In this document: positions 5,718-12,437 of the stretch, piece after piece
How the letters are laid out: each line of letters starts with the position of its first letter
Numbering within the stretch: position 1 is the stretch's first letter
DNA from: UBA10110 sp964354145
GTDB lineage: Bacteria > Patescibacteriota > Kazan-3B-28 > UBA10110
Assembly: GCA_964354145.1 (NCBI GenBank)
Contig: CAYGXX010000016.1
Span: 1-15,081, forward strand
DNA: 15,081 bases
Direction of reading: 5' to 3'
Position numbers and translations under genes: made by a program
Notes under the pieces: model-generated
What the model was told of the DNA's origin: nothing
Databases searched by the model: none
What the model saw: only the letters and a program-made list of their open reading frames with translations

Positions 5718-7505
5718 ATGAATTCACGGGCTGTCCAACAAATATTTCCTGCCATATTCGGGGATCTATTTAGCAAGTGTCCAATTGTCGCCTCAGCTCC
5801 AGGCGATTTTTTTTGGGCTGGCGAGCATGGTATCCTCTACGGTGGTTTGGGAATAGCCCAGCATGTCCCCCTCCGGAGCTATATGGGATTAAAACCTAAC
5901 TCAGCTAATTGTTTTCGGCTAGTAGAGTTTAAAGCATTCATCCCCTCTCGCTCCCAATTCGAGAACATTAATTTTGATATTTACGACTTCTCTCAGATGA
6001 ACGAATTATTGACTGCGGAGAAGAACAAAATCACTACCAAAGAAATTGGTTTTGATATTTATGGGGTCAGTGAAATTCCGATCTCTTGCGGGCTTAATGC
6101 TATCGGGGCCTCCACAGCGGCTTTAGCAATAGCATTCTTTATTGCTTTAGGGGAGCTCACCCCCGAAGAGATCAGATCATGGCAAAACATTCCCCCATCT
6201 CAACTCTGCGGATATGCCAAATTCGATCGGGTGTTCCGTTTGGCATGGAAGATCAATGTTATTCTGCATGGCAAAGCTTGTTCTACCATCAGGACCTTTG
6301 CGCCACTGGCATGGAGCAGCTTACCGATCTTCAGTGGAAGCAACCGCATCCACAATCAAACTAATGCTATTGAAGGGGTGAACCATACGGCTTATTGGGC
6401 AGGCGGTTTTTCAGAAATCGTTAACGCTAAAAAAAGCGTCAACTGGCCAGTAGATATTGCCATAATCTATTCGGGCGAAAAAAGACCAACCGGCTTCTTA
6501 GCCAATACGACCGAGGAAACCCGAGTGAGCTTAGAGACCGTGTCCCAAGAGATCCAATCGCAGATAAAAAATCTTTCCAGCACCACTCCTAACACACCTT
6601 TTTTGTGCAATATTTCAATGGAAAATATGCTATGGTTCAATTACTGGGATGCAATGTTCACTATTTCTTTGGAAATCTTTTATGCTCTACGACGGGTTTT
6701 TGCTTCGGCTACCGACGATAATTTAGGATGTCTCCTGCGCGCCATCCGCAAGCACAATCATGGCCTGCGACTAATGAATTTAACCACTGCCTGGACTCAG
6801 CAAGTCATTTTAGCGATGAAGGATTATTCCCGAACCCATAGCCGACTAACCGCCGGCATCAAGTTAATTGGCGGCGGGCAAAGCGGAGATATTTTATTTG
6901 TTACTCCGTTCAACGATATGCGGGATAAAATAGACGGGCTAGTAGAAAAACTTAGAAAAATGGATCCCAGCAAACCAGTGTTTCTGGACTATGCCTCTTG
7001 GCAAGACGGCTTGGAACCAATGGGAGTGAATATTGAACAGGATTTACAGAAAAAAATTTATTCCCAATGGATTTCTACTGGCGCTTATCGCATTGCTAAA
7101 TTAGACCATACTGGAAGATTACAGCATACTCTCGCTTCAATAGAAGAGTGCGATAAAATTAGGCATCAAGCACCTATCCTGCTCGATAAAACAGAAAAAC
7201 GCATTTATATTTGCGGACAAAAACTAACTTCAAAAGAATTAAAATCAGCCTCTGCGACTATCGAGATCATTGAATTTTTATTGCCCCGCGCTGGCCAGGA
7301 AGTCAAAAATATCCATTTGCCGGAATCTATCTATGCTACCGACCGCAATGAATTCCAAAGCAAAATTATGATTCCCCTGGAAAAGATTTGTAAAAATTGC
7401 CCTAAGCCAGTATCGGAATTACTGAAAATCAAAGGAGGGATCACCGACTTTTCTGTGCGATTGCAGCCTAAGGAGGAGATTCATATTTTGGAAAAAATTA
7501 ATTAA
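5718..7505 (+). CDS. GHMP-kinase-like protein with C-terminal winged-helix-like domain
   Basis: 595 residues. Mevalonate-kinase-like motif 1 is APGDFFWAGEHGILYGG (28-43), motif 2 is GLNAIGASTAA (125-135), motif 3 is KLIGGGQSGDILF (382-394). Three departures are seen: D30 replaces the usual motif-1 lysine, motif 2 reads GAST rather than GSSA, and no Asp occupies the catalytic-base position in either plausible alignment (HGKACSTIRTF near 184, or EGVNHTAYWAGG near 219). A roughly 190-residue extension follows the kinase core. Residues 487-585 (LLDKTEKRIYICGQKL, a TIEIIEFLL helix, NEFQSKIMIPLEKI, then a GGITDFSVRL hairpin) read like an OmpR-type winged helix. Family: GHMP kinases phosphorylate small metabolites such as mevalonate or sugars. 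Inference: a ligand-binding pseudo-kinase regulator, comparable in logic to yeast Gal3; a divergent active kinase remains possible. It is the only clear plus-strand gene. Start 5718 gives the long frame; the ATG at 5710 is out of frame. Confidence 0.75.
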   Translation: MNSRAVQQIFPAIFGDLFSKCPIVASAPGDFFWAGEHGILYGGLGIAQHVPLRSYMGLKPNSANCFRLVEFKAFIPSRSQFENINFDIYDFSQMNELLTAEKNKITTKEIGFDIYGVSEIPISCGLNAIGASTAALAIAFFIALGELTPEEIRSWQNIPPSQLCGYAKFDRVFRLAWKINVILHGKACSTIRTFAPLAWSSLPIFSGSNRIHNQTNAIEGVNHTAYWAGGFSEIVNAKKSVNWPVDIAIIYSGEKRPTGFLANTTEETRVSLETVSQEIQSQIKNLSSTTPNTPFLCNISMENMLWFNYWDAMFTISLEIFYALRRVFASATDDNLGCLLRAIRKHNHGLRLMNLTTAWTQQVILAMKDYSRTHSRLTAGIKLIGGGQSGDILFVTPFNDMRDKIDGLVEKLRKMDPSKPVFLDYASWQDGLEPMGVNIEQDLQKKIYSQWISTGAYRIAKLDHTGRLQHTLASIEECDKIRHQAPILLDKTEKRIYICGQKLTSKELKSASATIEIIEFLLPRAGQEVKNIHLPESIYATDRNEFQSKIMIPLEKICKNCPKPVSELLKIKGGITDFSVRLQPKEEIHILEKIN

Positions 7506-7506
7506 A

Positions 7507-7532
7507 AAACCCGCAACATTAGTAGCGGGTTT
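7507..7532 (-). terminator. Intrinsic terminator, stronger on the minus strand
   Basis: AAACCCGC / GCGGGTTT, an 8-bp stem with a 10-base loop. On the minus strand it continues into six T then AATTAATTTTTT, a good terminator; on the plus strand it has only TTTA after it and begins just past the GHMP-like stop. The minus-strand strength implies a minus-strand transcript arriving from about 7660. Confidence 0.7.
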
Positions 7533-7552
7533 AGCCTCTTGGCTAGTCGGGG

Positions 7553-7657
7553 TCAACCAACAATGCACGTGATGATGGCGAAAAGGGTAACTGCCACTCC
7601 GCCCCAGAAAACAGTGTTGGCTACCCCCTCACAATACCCGATTCTCCGCTTTGTCAA
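7553..7657 (-). CDS. Possible 34-residue membrane peptide
   Basis: A TTG-started frame gives a basic N-terminus (MTKRRIGYCEG) and one strongly hydrophobic helix (about 12-33, VANTVFWGGVAVTLFAIITCIV), ending TGA 20 bases before a minus-strand terminator. A TATAAT at 7674-7669 would start transcription only about 5 bases upstream, so the message would be almost leaderless and no Shine-Dalgarno is present. Against this, a TTG start without a ribosome site is weak, and the same stretch can fold into an RNA closed by CCAACA/TGTTGG plus ACCCC/GGGGT pairing. It may be a peptide gene, a small RNA, or both. Confidence 0.35.
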   Translation of the reverse strand: MTKRRIGYCEGVANTVFWGGVAVTLFAIITCIVG

Positions 7658-7668
7658 GGATTAAGCTA

Positions 7669-7674
7669 ATTATA
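7669..7674 (-). promoter_or_regulatory. -10 box of the small minus-strand unit
   Basis: Perfect TATAAT on the minus strand between the cupin stop (7755) and the small ORF. No convincing -35 box. Supported mainly by the terminator that follows at 7507-7532. Confidence 0.4.
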
Positions 7675-7754
7675 CAACAGAAAGACGAACAAACTCTAAA
7701 ACTACGAAGTTTTCTCGTTGACTAATTATTGACTAATTATGATCAGCTGCTAGA

Positions 7755-8150
7755 TTATTCGGTGGTTTTGCCGTCAAATTCTTCCGGCTGGGACAAGGCA
7801 TCTGCTTTAGTGGCTCTAACTACCCCGTCTTGGTGTTCAGCGGGGCTATAGATAGTATAGAGTTTCAGCTCTTCCGTGCCGGCATTAATTACGTTATGCT
7901 CAGCGCCAGCCGGAACCACTACTGCAAATTCAGCTGCAATATCATGAGTTGTCCCATCAATCACTACTTGCCCGGCTCCCTTTTCAAACCGGAAAAACTG
8001 GTCCACATTTGGGTGCACTTCTGAACCAATTTCTTCTCCCGGTTTTAAACTCATCAATACCAGCTGACTGTATTTTCCGGTATAAATTACTTTCCGAAAA
8101 TTAGAATTACTTTCGGTTTCCTGCCCAATATTTGCTACATATCCTTTCAT
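7755..8150 (-). CDS. Single-domain cupin protein
   Basis: 131 residues from the ATG at 8150 (MKGYVANI...). The frame continues upstream into the phosphoesterase gene, but that part is unlike cupins and is just the other gene in another frame. A single cupin fold is clear: GEEIGSEVHPNVDQFFRFEKG (38-58, first motif, H46, Q51, E56) and VVVPAGAEHNVIN (second motif with the His-x2-Asn end). Small cupins of this sort bind a metal and are often sugar or small-molecule isomerases or of unknown reaction; the substrate cannot be read from sequence. It follows the phosphoesterase gene by 25 bases and has no clear Shine-Dalgarno, so it is probably co-transcribed. The tail is Glu/Thr-rich. Confidence 0.85.
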   Translation of the reverse strand: MKGYVANIGQETESNSNFRKVIYTGKYSQLVLMSLKPGEEIGSEVHPNVDQFFRFEKGAGQVVIDGTTHDIAAEFAVVVPAGAEHNVINAGTEELKLYTIYSPAEHQDGVVRATKADALSQPEEFDGKTTE

Positions 8151-8175
8151 ATATCTATTAAATAAATTAATATAT

Positions 8176-8613
8176 TCACTTGGTTTTAAAGATAAACCAG
8201 TTTTTGGGTCGGAATTTGAAGAGCACAAATTCGCCTCTCAGTTTTTTGCCTTTTAGAATCACTTTAAGAGCTTTGGCAGTGCGTTCCACAAGCTCAAAGA
8301 TACCCTTATCCCATATCAAAACCCTCCCGGCGCCATATTGGCCTTGAGGGATCACGCCATGAAAATTAATATACTCAACCGGGTGGTCTTCTACCTGCAC
8401 TGCCAGGTGTTTTATCCCCTCTTTGGTTGGCACTCCTTTCGGCACTGCCCAACTCTTTAGCGCACCATCTAATTCCAGCCGAAAATCCCAATGTAGATGC
8501 GAGGCATGATGCTCCTGCACCACAAATCTGCTTTTGCCTTTACCGGCAACTGCCCCCTCTGGCTCAGGGGTTCTTGTAAACTTGCGCTTTTTACGGTAAA
8601 TCGCGAGAGACAT
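8176..8613 (-). CDS. Free-standing LigD-type 3'-phosphoesterase
   Basis: 145 residues from ATG 8613; a TTG at 8634 lies upstream of the -10 box and is not used. The domain matches the phosphoesterase module of LigD, which trims 3'-ribonucleotides and 3'-phosphates during end joining. The expected metal and catalytic residues are all present with correct spacing: H35, H41, D43, R45 (EHHASHLHWDFRLE) and H77, Y81 (EDHPVEY), plus GQYGAG. Ligase and polymerase modules are missing, and no Ku gene is in the window. A basic N-terminus (YRKKRKF) could help bind DNA. Stand-alone versions are known in several bacteria and archaea. The promoter -10 box lies so close that the mRNA is likely leaderless. 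The cupin gene follows. Confidence 0.92.
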   Translation of the reverse strand: MSLAIYRKKRKFTRTPEPEGAVAGKGKSRFVVQEHHASHLHWDFRLELDGALKSWAVPKGVPTKEGIKHLAVQVEDHPVEYINFHGVIPQGQYGAGRVLIWDKGIFELVERTAKALKVILKGKKLRGEFVLFKFRPKNWFIFKTK

Positions 8614-8622
8614 AACGAGATT

Positions 8623-8628
8623 ATTATA
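8623..8628 (-). promoter_or_regulatory. -10 box giving a nearly leaderless phosphoesterase mRNA
   Basis: TATAAT on the minus strand ends 9 bases before the ATG at 8613, so transcription would begin about 3 bases ahead of the start codon. There is no -35 box; the position where it would sit overlaps the terminator of the small upstream unit. Confidence 0.45.
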
Positions 8629-8645
8629 CGGCAAAACTAAAAATC

Positions 8646-8664
8646 AGGGGCGCAGAGCGCCCCT
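8646..8664 (-). terminator. Intrinsic terminator of the small structured unit
   Basis: AGGGGCGC / GCGCCCCT, a perfect 8-bp GC-rich stem with a 3-base loop, followed on the minus strand by GATTTTTAGTTTT. It insulates the phosphoesterase gene from the unit upstream. Confidence 0.82.
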
Positions 8665-8719
8665 AGGGGGTCTTCACGATGGTAGCTGAGCCGCCGGCAG
8701 GCGACCGATCCTTCTTTGA

Positions 8720-8773
8720 TCAGCCGATGACGGTACCCGGCCCATCACGAAGACGAATATCCATTCCGCTCAT
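8720..8773 (-). CDS. Possible 17-residue peptide (MSGMDIRLRDGPGTVIG)
   Basis: ATG at 8773 with GGGAGG six bases upstream, and a TGA at 8720. The Shine-Dalgarno is as good as that of the annotated small membrane proteins, so translation is plausible. The peptide is hydrophilic, has no membrane helix and is unknown to me. Its codons form the 5' arm and first hairpin of the closed RNA fold, so translation would disrupt that fold: this could be a switch between ribosome passage and folding, or simply a short gene. Confidence 0.4.
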   Translation of the reverse strand: MSGMDIRLRDGPGTVIG

Positions 8774-8804
8774 GGTTTACCTCCCATGAACTCGTGATGA
8801 TTTA

Positions 8805-8834
8805 ATTATAACAAAAAAATCAAATGACAGTCTA
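8805..8834 (-). promoter_or_regulatory. Promoter of the small structured unit
   Basis: TAGACT (8834-8829), an 18-base spacer, TATAAT (8810-8805), on the minus strand between the histidine kinase stop and the small unit. Start expected near 8798. Confidence 0.55.
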
Positions 8835-8853
8835 TAAAAGAGGGTTTAGTGTC

Positions 8854-9864
8854 TCATTTCTGTGCCAATGGTAATCCAACGGTAAATGTTGAACCTTTGC
8901 CGGGAGTGCTTTTGGCTTCAATAGTCCCTTTGTGCAAATCAACAATCTTTTTGGCAATTGATAGCCCCAAACCGTAACCAGCTACCTTTTCTTTGGAACG
9001 AGAGGAATCAGCTCGATAAAACCGATCAAAAATATGTGGCAAATCAGAAGCCTTGATACCTTGACCTTGGTCAGACACTATTAAATATCCGTATTGACCG
9101 TGTTTTTTGGCAGATATTTTAATGGTTGTGTCTGGTTTGCTGTATTTAATCGCGTTATCTAATAAAATAACTACTAATTCAATCAGATTTTGTTCATCCC
9201 CCAACACAGGAATACTAGATGCCGAATTAGTAATAGTAATTTCTTTAGCTCCCGCAGAAAACAAAACTTGGCTCACCGCTTCTTTAGTAACTTTTTCTAA
9301 AGAGACGGACTTGATAGGTAAGGATTTGCCGTCTTCCCGGGCTAACCGGAGCAACCCATCTGAAAGCGATTTGAGTTTAGCTACTTCTTCTAAATTACTT
9401 CGCAAAATATTAACTGCCATTTCTTGATCTAATTTAGGGTCACGCAGAGCCACTTCGATTTCGGTTTGCATAGCAGTTAACGGGGTGCGCAATTCGTGTG
9501 AAGCGTCCGCGGTAAACCGGCTCTGAGCATCCATTGCGTCCTGAATTGGTTTTAAAGACCTGCGAGCAAACCAATAACTTCCCGCTCCACCTACCAACAA
9601 AATCGTTAAATTAAACAACCAAATATTTTGGAGCATCCGATCTCGGCTCTCTTTTAACTGATTTTGGCGAAACTGTTCAAATGCTAAAGGATCTTCCGGT
9701 GGTGGTTGGTTCAAAAATATCCCTTGCCGCCGCAACCCTCTATTTAGTTCCATACTGGAAATCCGATACAACACCCCGCTAAACGTAGCACTCAATACCA
9801 TAATAATCACCAGGTACCAGAGGGCTAATTTCAGAACCGCTGATTGAATTATATTATTTGCCAT
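8854..9864 (-). CDS. Sensor histidine kinase
   Basis: 336 residues. Two membrane helices (about 12-33 and 80-100) bracket a short extracytoplasmic loop of about 45 residues (with QPPPEDP), too small for a classical sensor domain, so it may sense membrane or cell-wall stress. The dimerisation box SHELRTPL carries the phospho-acceptor H123. The ATPase part has N-box LLDNAIKYS, G1 SDQGQGI, F-box FDRFYR and G2 GYGLGLSIA. All catalytic motifs are intact. It overlaps the response regulator by 11 bases, a sign of tight coupling. It likely phosphorylates the adjacent regulator, and through the shared operator controls the export operon upstream. Confidence 0.95.
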   Translation of the reverse strand: MANNIIQSAVLKLALWYLVIIMVLSATFSGVLYRISSMELNRGLRRQGIFLNQPPPEDPLAFEQFRQNQLKESRDRMLQNIWLFNLTILLVGGAGSYWFARRSLKPIQDAMDAQSRFTADASHELRTPLTAMQTEIEVALRDPKLDQEMAVNILRSNLEEVAKLKSLSDGLLRLAREDGKSLPIKSVSLEKVTKEAVSQVLFSAGAKEITITNSASSIPVLGDEQNLIELVVILLDNAIKYSKPDTTIKISAKKHGQYGYLIVSDQGQGIKASDLPHIFDRFYRADSSRSKEKVAGYGLGLSIAKKIVDLHKGTIEAKSTPGKGSTFTVGLPLAQK

Positions 9865-10537
9865 CGCTCAATTTATAACCAAATCCTCTTATAGTATGAA
9901 GCAATCGGGAACTTTTCTTAAATGGTTGATCGATTTTGTTGCGGAGATACCCCATATACACCTCCACGGTATTGGGCAAAATATCGGCATCAAAATCCCA
10001 GACATGGCTGATAATATTGTCTTTGGACAAAATCTTATGGGGATTGCGCAATAAATATTCCAGCAAAGCAAATTCTTTTTTGGATAAAAGAATAGTTTTA
10101 CCAGCCCGGGTAACTCTGAAATTAGCGGGGTCCAATGTCAGATCGCCCAAACTTAATACTATCCCACTGACAACTTGCGGTCGGCGGAGCAATGCTCGAA
10201 TACGAGCCAATAATTCTTCAAAAGAAAATGGTTTGATCAAATAATCATCTGCACCCGAATTTAAACCCGCCACCCGATCGCCAATTTGATCTTTGGCAGT
10301 CAGCATAATAATTGGCGTATGCAAGCCTTTGGCGCGCAATTCTTTACAAATGTCCATCCCTTCTATTGATCCGGGTAACATCCGATCCAAGACAATTAGG
10401 TCGTAATTCGCCGCCAGAGCAGTCGTCAAGCCTTCATCAGCATCATAAGCCACATCCACGGCATAGGTTTCTTGCTCCAATCCTTTTTTAATGGAATTGG
10501 CAATTTTGTGCTCGTCTTCAACAACTAAAATCCTCAT
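9854..10537 (-). CDS. OmpR/PhoB-family response regulator
   Basis: 227 residues. Receiver domain (1-120): acidic pair E7-D8, phospho-acceptor D51 (LIVLDRMLPG), the MLTAKD switch segment and KPF lysine. A winged-helix DNA-binding domain follows (about 128-225, starting LSLGDLTLDPANFRVTRAG, ending IRGFGYKLSDG). All expected residues are present. OmpR-type regulators bind direct repeats about 11 bp apart; such a repeat lies upstream of this gene and of the export operon. The ATG at 10537 has no clear Shine-Dalgarno and the predicted leader is about 15 bases. The export operon lies upstream on the same strand. Confidence 0.95.
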   Translation of the reverse strand: MRILVVEDEHKIANSIKKGLEQETYAVDVAYDADEGLTTALAANYDLIVLDRMLPGSIEGMDICKELRAKGLHTPIIMLTAKDQIGDRVAGLNSGADDYLIKPFSFEELLARIRALLRRPQVVSGIVLSLGDLTLDPANFRVTRAGKTILLSKKEFALLEYLLRNPHKILSKDNIISHVWDFDADILPNTVEVYMGYLRNKIDQPFKKSSRLLHTIRGFGYKLSDGK

Positions 10538-10558
10538 ATTTCTGGTGTGGTTATTACT

Positions 10559-10564
10559 ACTATA
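10559..10564 (-). promoter_or_regulatory. -10 box of the two-component operon
   Basis: TATAGT on the minus strand, 21 bases before the ATG. The -35 position (10587-10582) reads CAGGCA, a poor match, and overlaps the operator. That is the layout of a promoter needing an activator bound at -35. Confidence 0.5.
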
Positions 10565-10583
10565 TCTAATGTACCTCTGATTG

Positions 10584-10610
10584 CCTGAGAATAAGCTGAG
10601 AATATCTCAG
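10584..10610. promoter_or_regulatory. Predicted response-regulator operator, autoregulatory
   Basis: CCTGAGAATAAGCTGAG holds two half-sites CTGAGAATA exactly 11 bp apart, followed by an inverted half-site TCTCAG (10605-10610). A matching repeat lies at 14983-14999 (14 of 17 bases the same). Spacing and length fit an OmpR-family dimer. Assignment to the regulator of this window is inferred. Confidence 0.6.
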
Positions 10611-10675
10611 TTGGCTAATATATCATTAAAACTCCTATACGGCAAAGAAAATGATTTGTTTGCTTCCCCTAAAAC

Positions 10676-10710
10676 AATGAACTGCCCGGGGAAAGAATGG
10701 ACAGTTCATT
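10676..10710 (-). terminator. Possible terminator of the export operon
   Basis: AATGAACTG / CAGTTCATT, a 9-bp stem with a 17-base GC-rich loop, followed on the minus strand by GTTTTAGG. The T-run is short and the loop large, so it may be weak; it lies 30 bases beyond the last gene of the operon. Confidence 0.5.
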
Positions 10711-10740
10711 AGGAGATGGGATAATCTTCCTCGAGAGGTA

Positions 10741-11175
10741 TTATTTATTTTTTGATGAATTAGTCGGCACCGGCAAATTAGGTCTAATCTGAACAGTTGC
10801 AGCGTTAATACTGCCATCGGTGTTAGCTGTGCCATTGGCTGAAATCTGCACCCCCACTGTCAAATCACTCAGAGCGCCGGTGGCAGACTTGGTAACCTGA
10901 GTACTGTCAGATACAAACACGATTTTTGATCCGCCATCAGGCAATTTAATGGTGATACTCTTATCATCTTTGGACAGAATCTCACCGCTAGTGAAACTAT
11001 CGCCGTTGGTGCGGTTAGCTATCCCCTGCGTTCCTCCCATGCCCTGAAAACGCGCCGCTCTGCCAGCGGTCATGCTGTGTCGGTTGTATTGCATTCCGCC
11101 ATAAAATGCTCCTCCCCCTATAATCATCACTGCCACAATTAAGATGATTAAATTATTCGTCTTTTTCTTCTCCAT
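10741..11175 (-). CDS. Membrane-anchored DUF5666-like protein
   Basis: 144 residues. One N-terminal membrane helix (about 8-26, NLIILIVAVMIIGGGAFYGG) holds a Gly/Arg-rich linker and a small beta domain (about 60-135): GEILSKDDKSITIKLPDGG, then FVSDSTQVTKSATGALSDLTVGVQISANGT in two parts and DGSINAATVQI. This is the pattern of DUF5666-like OB folds, here outside the membrane; their biochemical role is not established. GGAG lies 7 bases upstream of the ATG. It is the last gene of the export operon, 24 bases after the permease, so it probably assists or is controlled with the pump. Confidence 0.72.
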   Translation of the reverse strand: MEKKKTNNLIILIVAVMIIGGGAFYGGMQYNRHSMTAGRAARFQGMGGTQGIANRTNGDSFTSGEILSKDDKSITIKLPDGGSKIVFVSDSTQVTKSATGALSDLTVGVQISANGTANTDGSINAATVQIRPNLPVPTNSSKNK

Positions 11176-11199
11176 AACTTACTCCATTAAATATTAATA

Positions 11200-12426
11200 T
11201 TATTCATATCTTAAAGCTTCGATGGGATTAAGTTTTGCCGCTCGATTGGCTGGATAATAACCAAAGATGATACCAATGGCAGCCGACACGCCGAAAGCTA
11301 ATATCACTGATAAAAACGATACCTGTGCTTGCACAATACCAGACAATGACAGAACAAGGGCAATTAGCCACCCCAAAATAATCCCCAATAACCCCCCAAC
11401 AAAAGTTAGGGCAACTGCTTCGACTAAAAACTGTAAGCTAATATCTTTTTTCTTGGCGCCGATGGCTTTCCTAAGCCCAATTTCGCGAGTACGTTCCGTC
11501 ACGGTCGTTAGCATCATATTCATGATGCCAATACCGCCAACTAATAGGGATATGCCGGCAATCGCAGCTAATAATGCTGTCAGCGTATTCATTACACTGG
11601 AAGCCGTTTCAATAATATCGTTTTGGTTCATAATACTGAAATCGGCAGCAGCGGGATCAGAAATGTGATGACGTTGAAGCAATAGATCAGTTATTTCCTG
11701 CTGCAAGTCAGCCATAGAATTAGCATCTTGAGCTTGAATACTGATCGTGCTCACATAGTTATCTCCAGCCAAAAACCGTTGGGCAGTAGTTAACGGAATA
11801 AACACCATATCATCCTGACTACCAAAACCGCCACCTCCTTTGGTCTGAGTTATGCCGATCACTTTGAATTCTATTTTATTAATCTTAACGGCCTGACCGA
11901 GAGCATTACCATCTTCGCCAAAAAGATCATCCCTAACAGTAGGCCCCAACACCACTACTTTAGACAAACTTTGCATATTTTGATCAGTAATAAATATACC
12001 TTCATCAATCTCTACATTTCTAACAATAGGATAGGTGGCGGTTACCCCCACTACGGAAGTATTGGTATTCGTGCCTTTACTTGTAATCTGATAGCGTCCA
12101 GATAATTCCGGAGCAACTGCTTTAATCAGAGATATATTTTGGACTAAGGCATCGGCATCCTCTAGGGCGAGTGAACGTGCTGTTCCTCGAGCAGAATTCA
12201 CTCCTCCCGACCCAGTATTACGCTGAGCTCCCGGCGTTACTGTTATTAAATTGGACCCGATAGATTGAATGCTATCCTGAATAGAATTCTGTGTTCCTTG
12301 TCCGATCGCCACCATCGCAATAACCGAGCTGATGCCAATCACAATCCCTAAGATTGTCAGACCTGACCGAGCTTTGTTGGCTGATAAGGAGATGTAAGTT
12401 TCTTCTAAAATATCTGCAGTAATCAT
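11200..12426 (-). CDS. MacB/FtsX-type ABC transporter permease
   Basis: 408 residues with the MacB plan: first membrane helix (about 19-44, RSGLTILGIVIGISSVIAMVA), a large extracytoplasmic MacB-type domain (about 45-275), then three helices near 280-310, 333-360 and 370-395. The FtsX signature stretch TERTREIGLRKAIGAKK after helix 2 is a known ATPase-coupling region. Such permeases use ATP to drive conformational work on the outer face of the membrane, exporting peptides, antibiotics or lipids. It is 11 bases downstream of its ATPase. There is no outer-membrane channel gene here, consistent with a single membrane. Substrate unknown. Confidence 0.93.
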   Translation of the reverse strand: MITADILEETYISLSANKARSGLTILGIVIGISSVIAMVAIGQGTQNSIQDSIQSIGSNLITVTPGAQRNTGSGGVNSARGTARSLALEDADALVQNISLIKAVAPELSGRYQITSKGTNTNTSVVGVTATYPIVRNVEIDEGIFITDQNMQSLSKVVVLGPTVRDDLFGEDGNALGQAVKINKIEFKVIGITQTKGGGGFGSQDDMVFIPLTTAQRFLAGDNYVSTISIQAQDANSMADLQQEITDLLLQRHHISDPAAADFSIMNQNDIIETASSVMNTLTALLAAIAGISLLVGGIGIMNMMLTTVTERTREIGLRKAIGAKKKDISLQFLVEAVALTFVGGLLGIILGWLIALVLSLSGIVQAQVSFLSVILAFGVSAAIGIIFGYYPANRAAKLNPIEALRYE

Positions 12427-12437
12427 AGATAATCTAG

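Larger units (their letters stand above)
8638..8798 (-). ncRNA. Candidate structured small RNA with own promoter and terminator
   Basis: About 160 bases from the predicted start near 8798 to the T-run after the terminator. A 13-bp stem closes the core: minus-strand GUCUUCGUGAUGG (8754-8742) with CCAUCGUGAAGAC (8682-8670). Two of these pairs are G-U/U-G, which pair in the minus-strand RNA but would be A/C mismatches in a plus-strand RNA. Inside lie GUCGCC-UGCC-GGCGGC (8705-8690), a GAUC-GAUC hairpin and a GCCG/CGGC hairpin. An ORF of 17 codons with a good ribosome site overlaps the 5' part, so this could instead be a leader-peptide or dual-function RNA. No known RNA family recognised. Confidence 0.5.

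Noticed and set aside
8151..8228. Upstream extension of the cupin to a start at 8228
   Set aside because: The extra 26 residues lie inside the phosphoesterase gene in another frame and are not cupin-like; the protein begins naturally at MKGYVANI.
11267..11668. Plus-strand open frame of 133 codons
   Set aside because: Antisense to the well-conserved permease helices; composition reflects the opposite strand.
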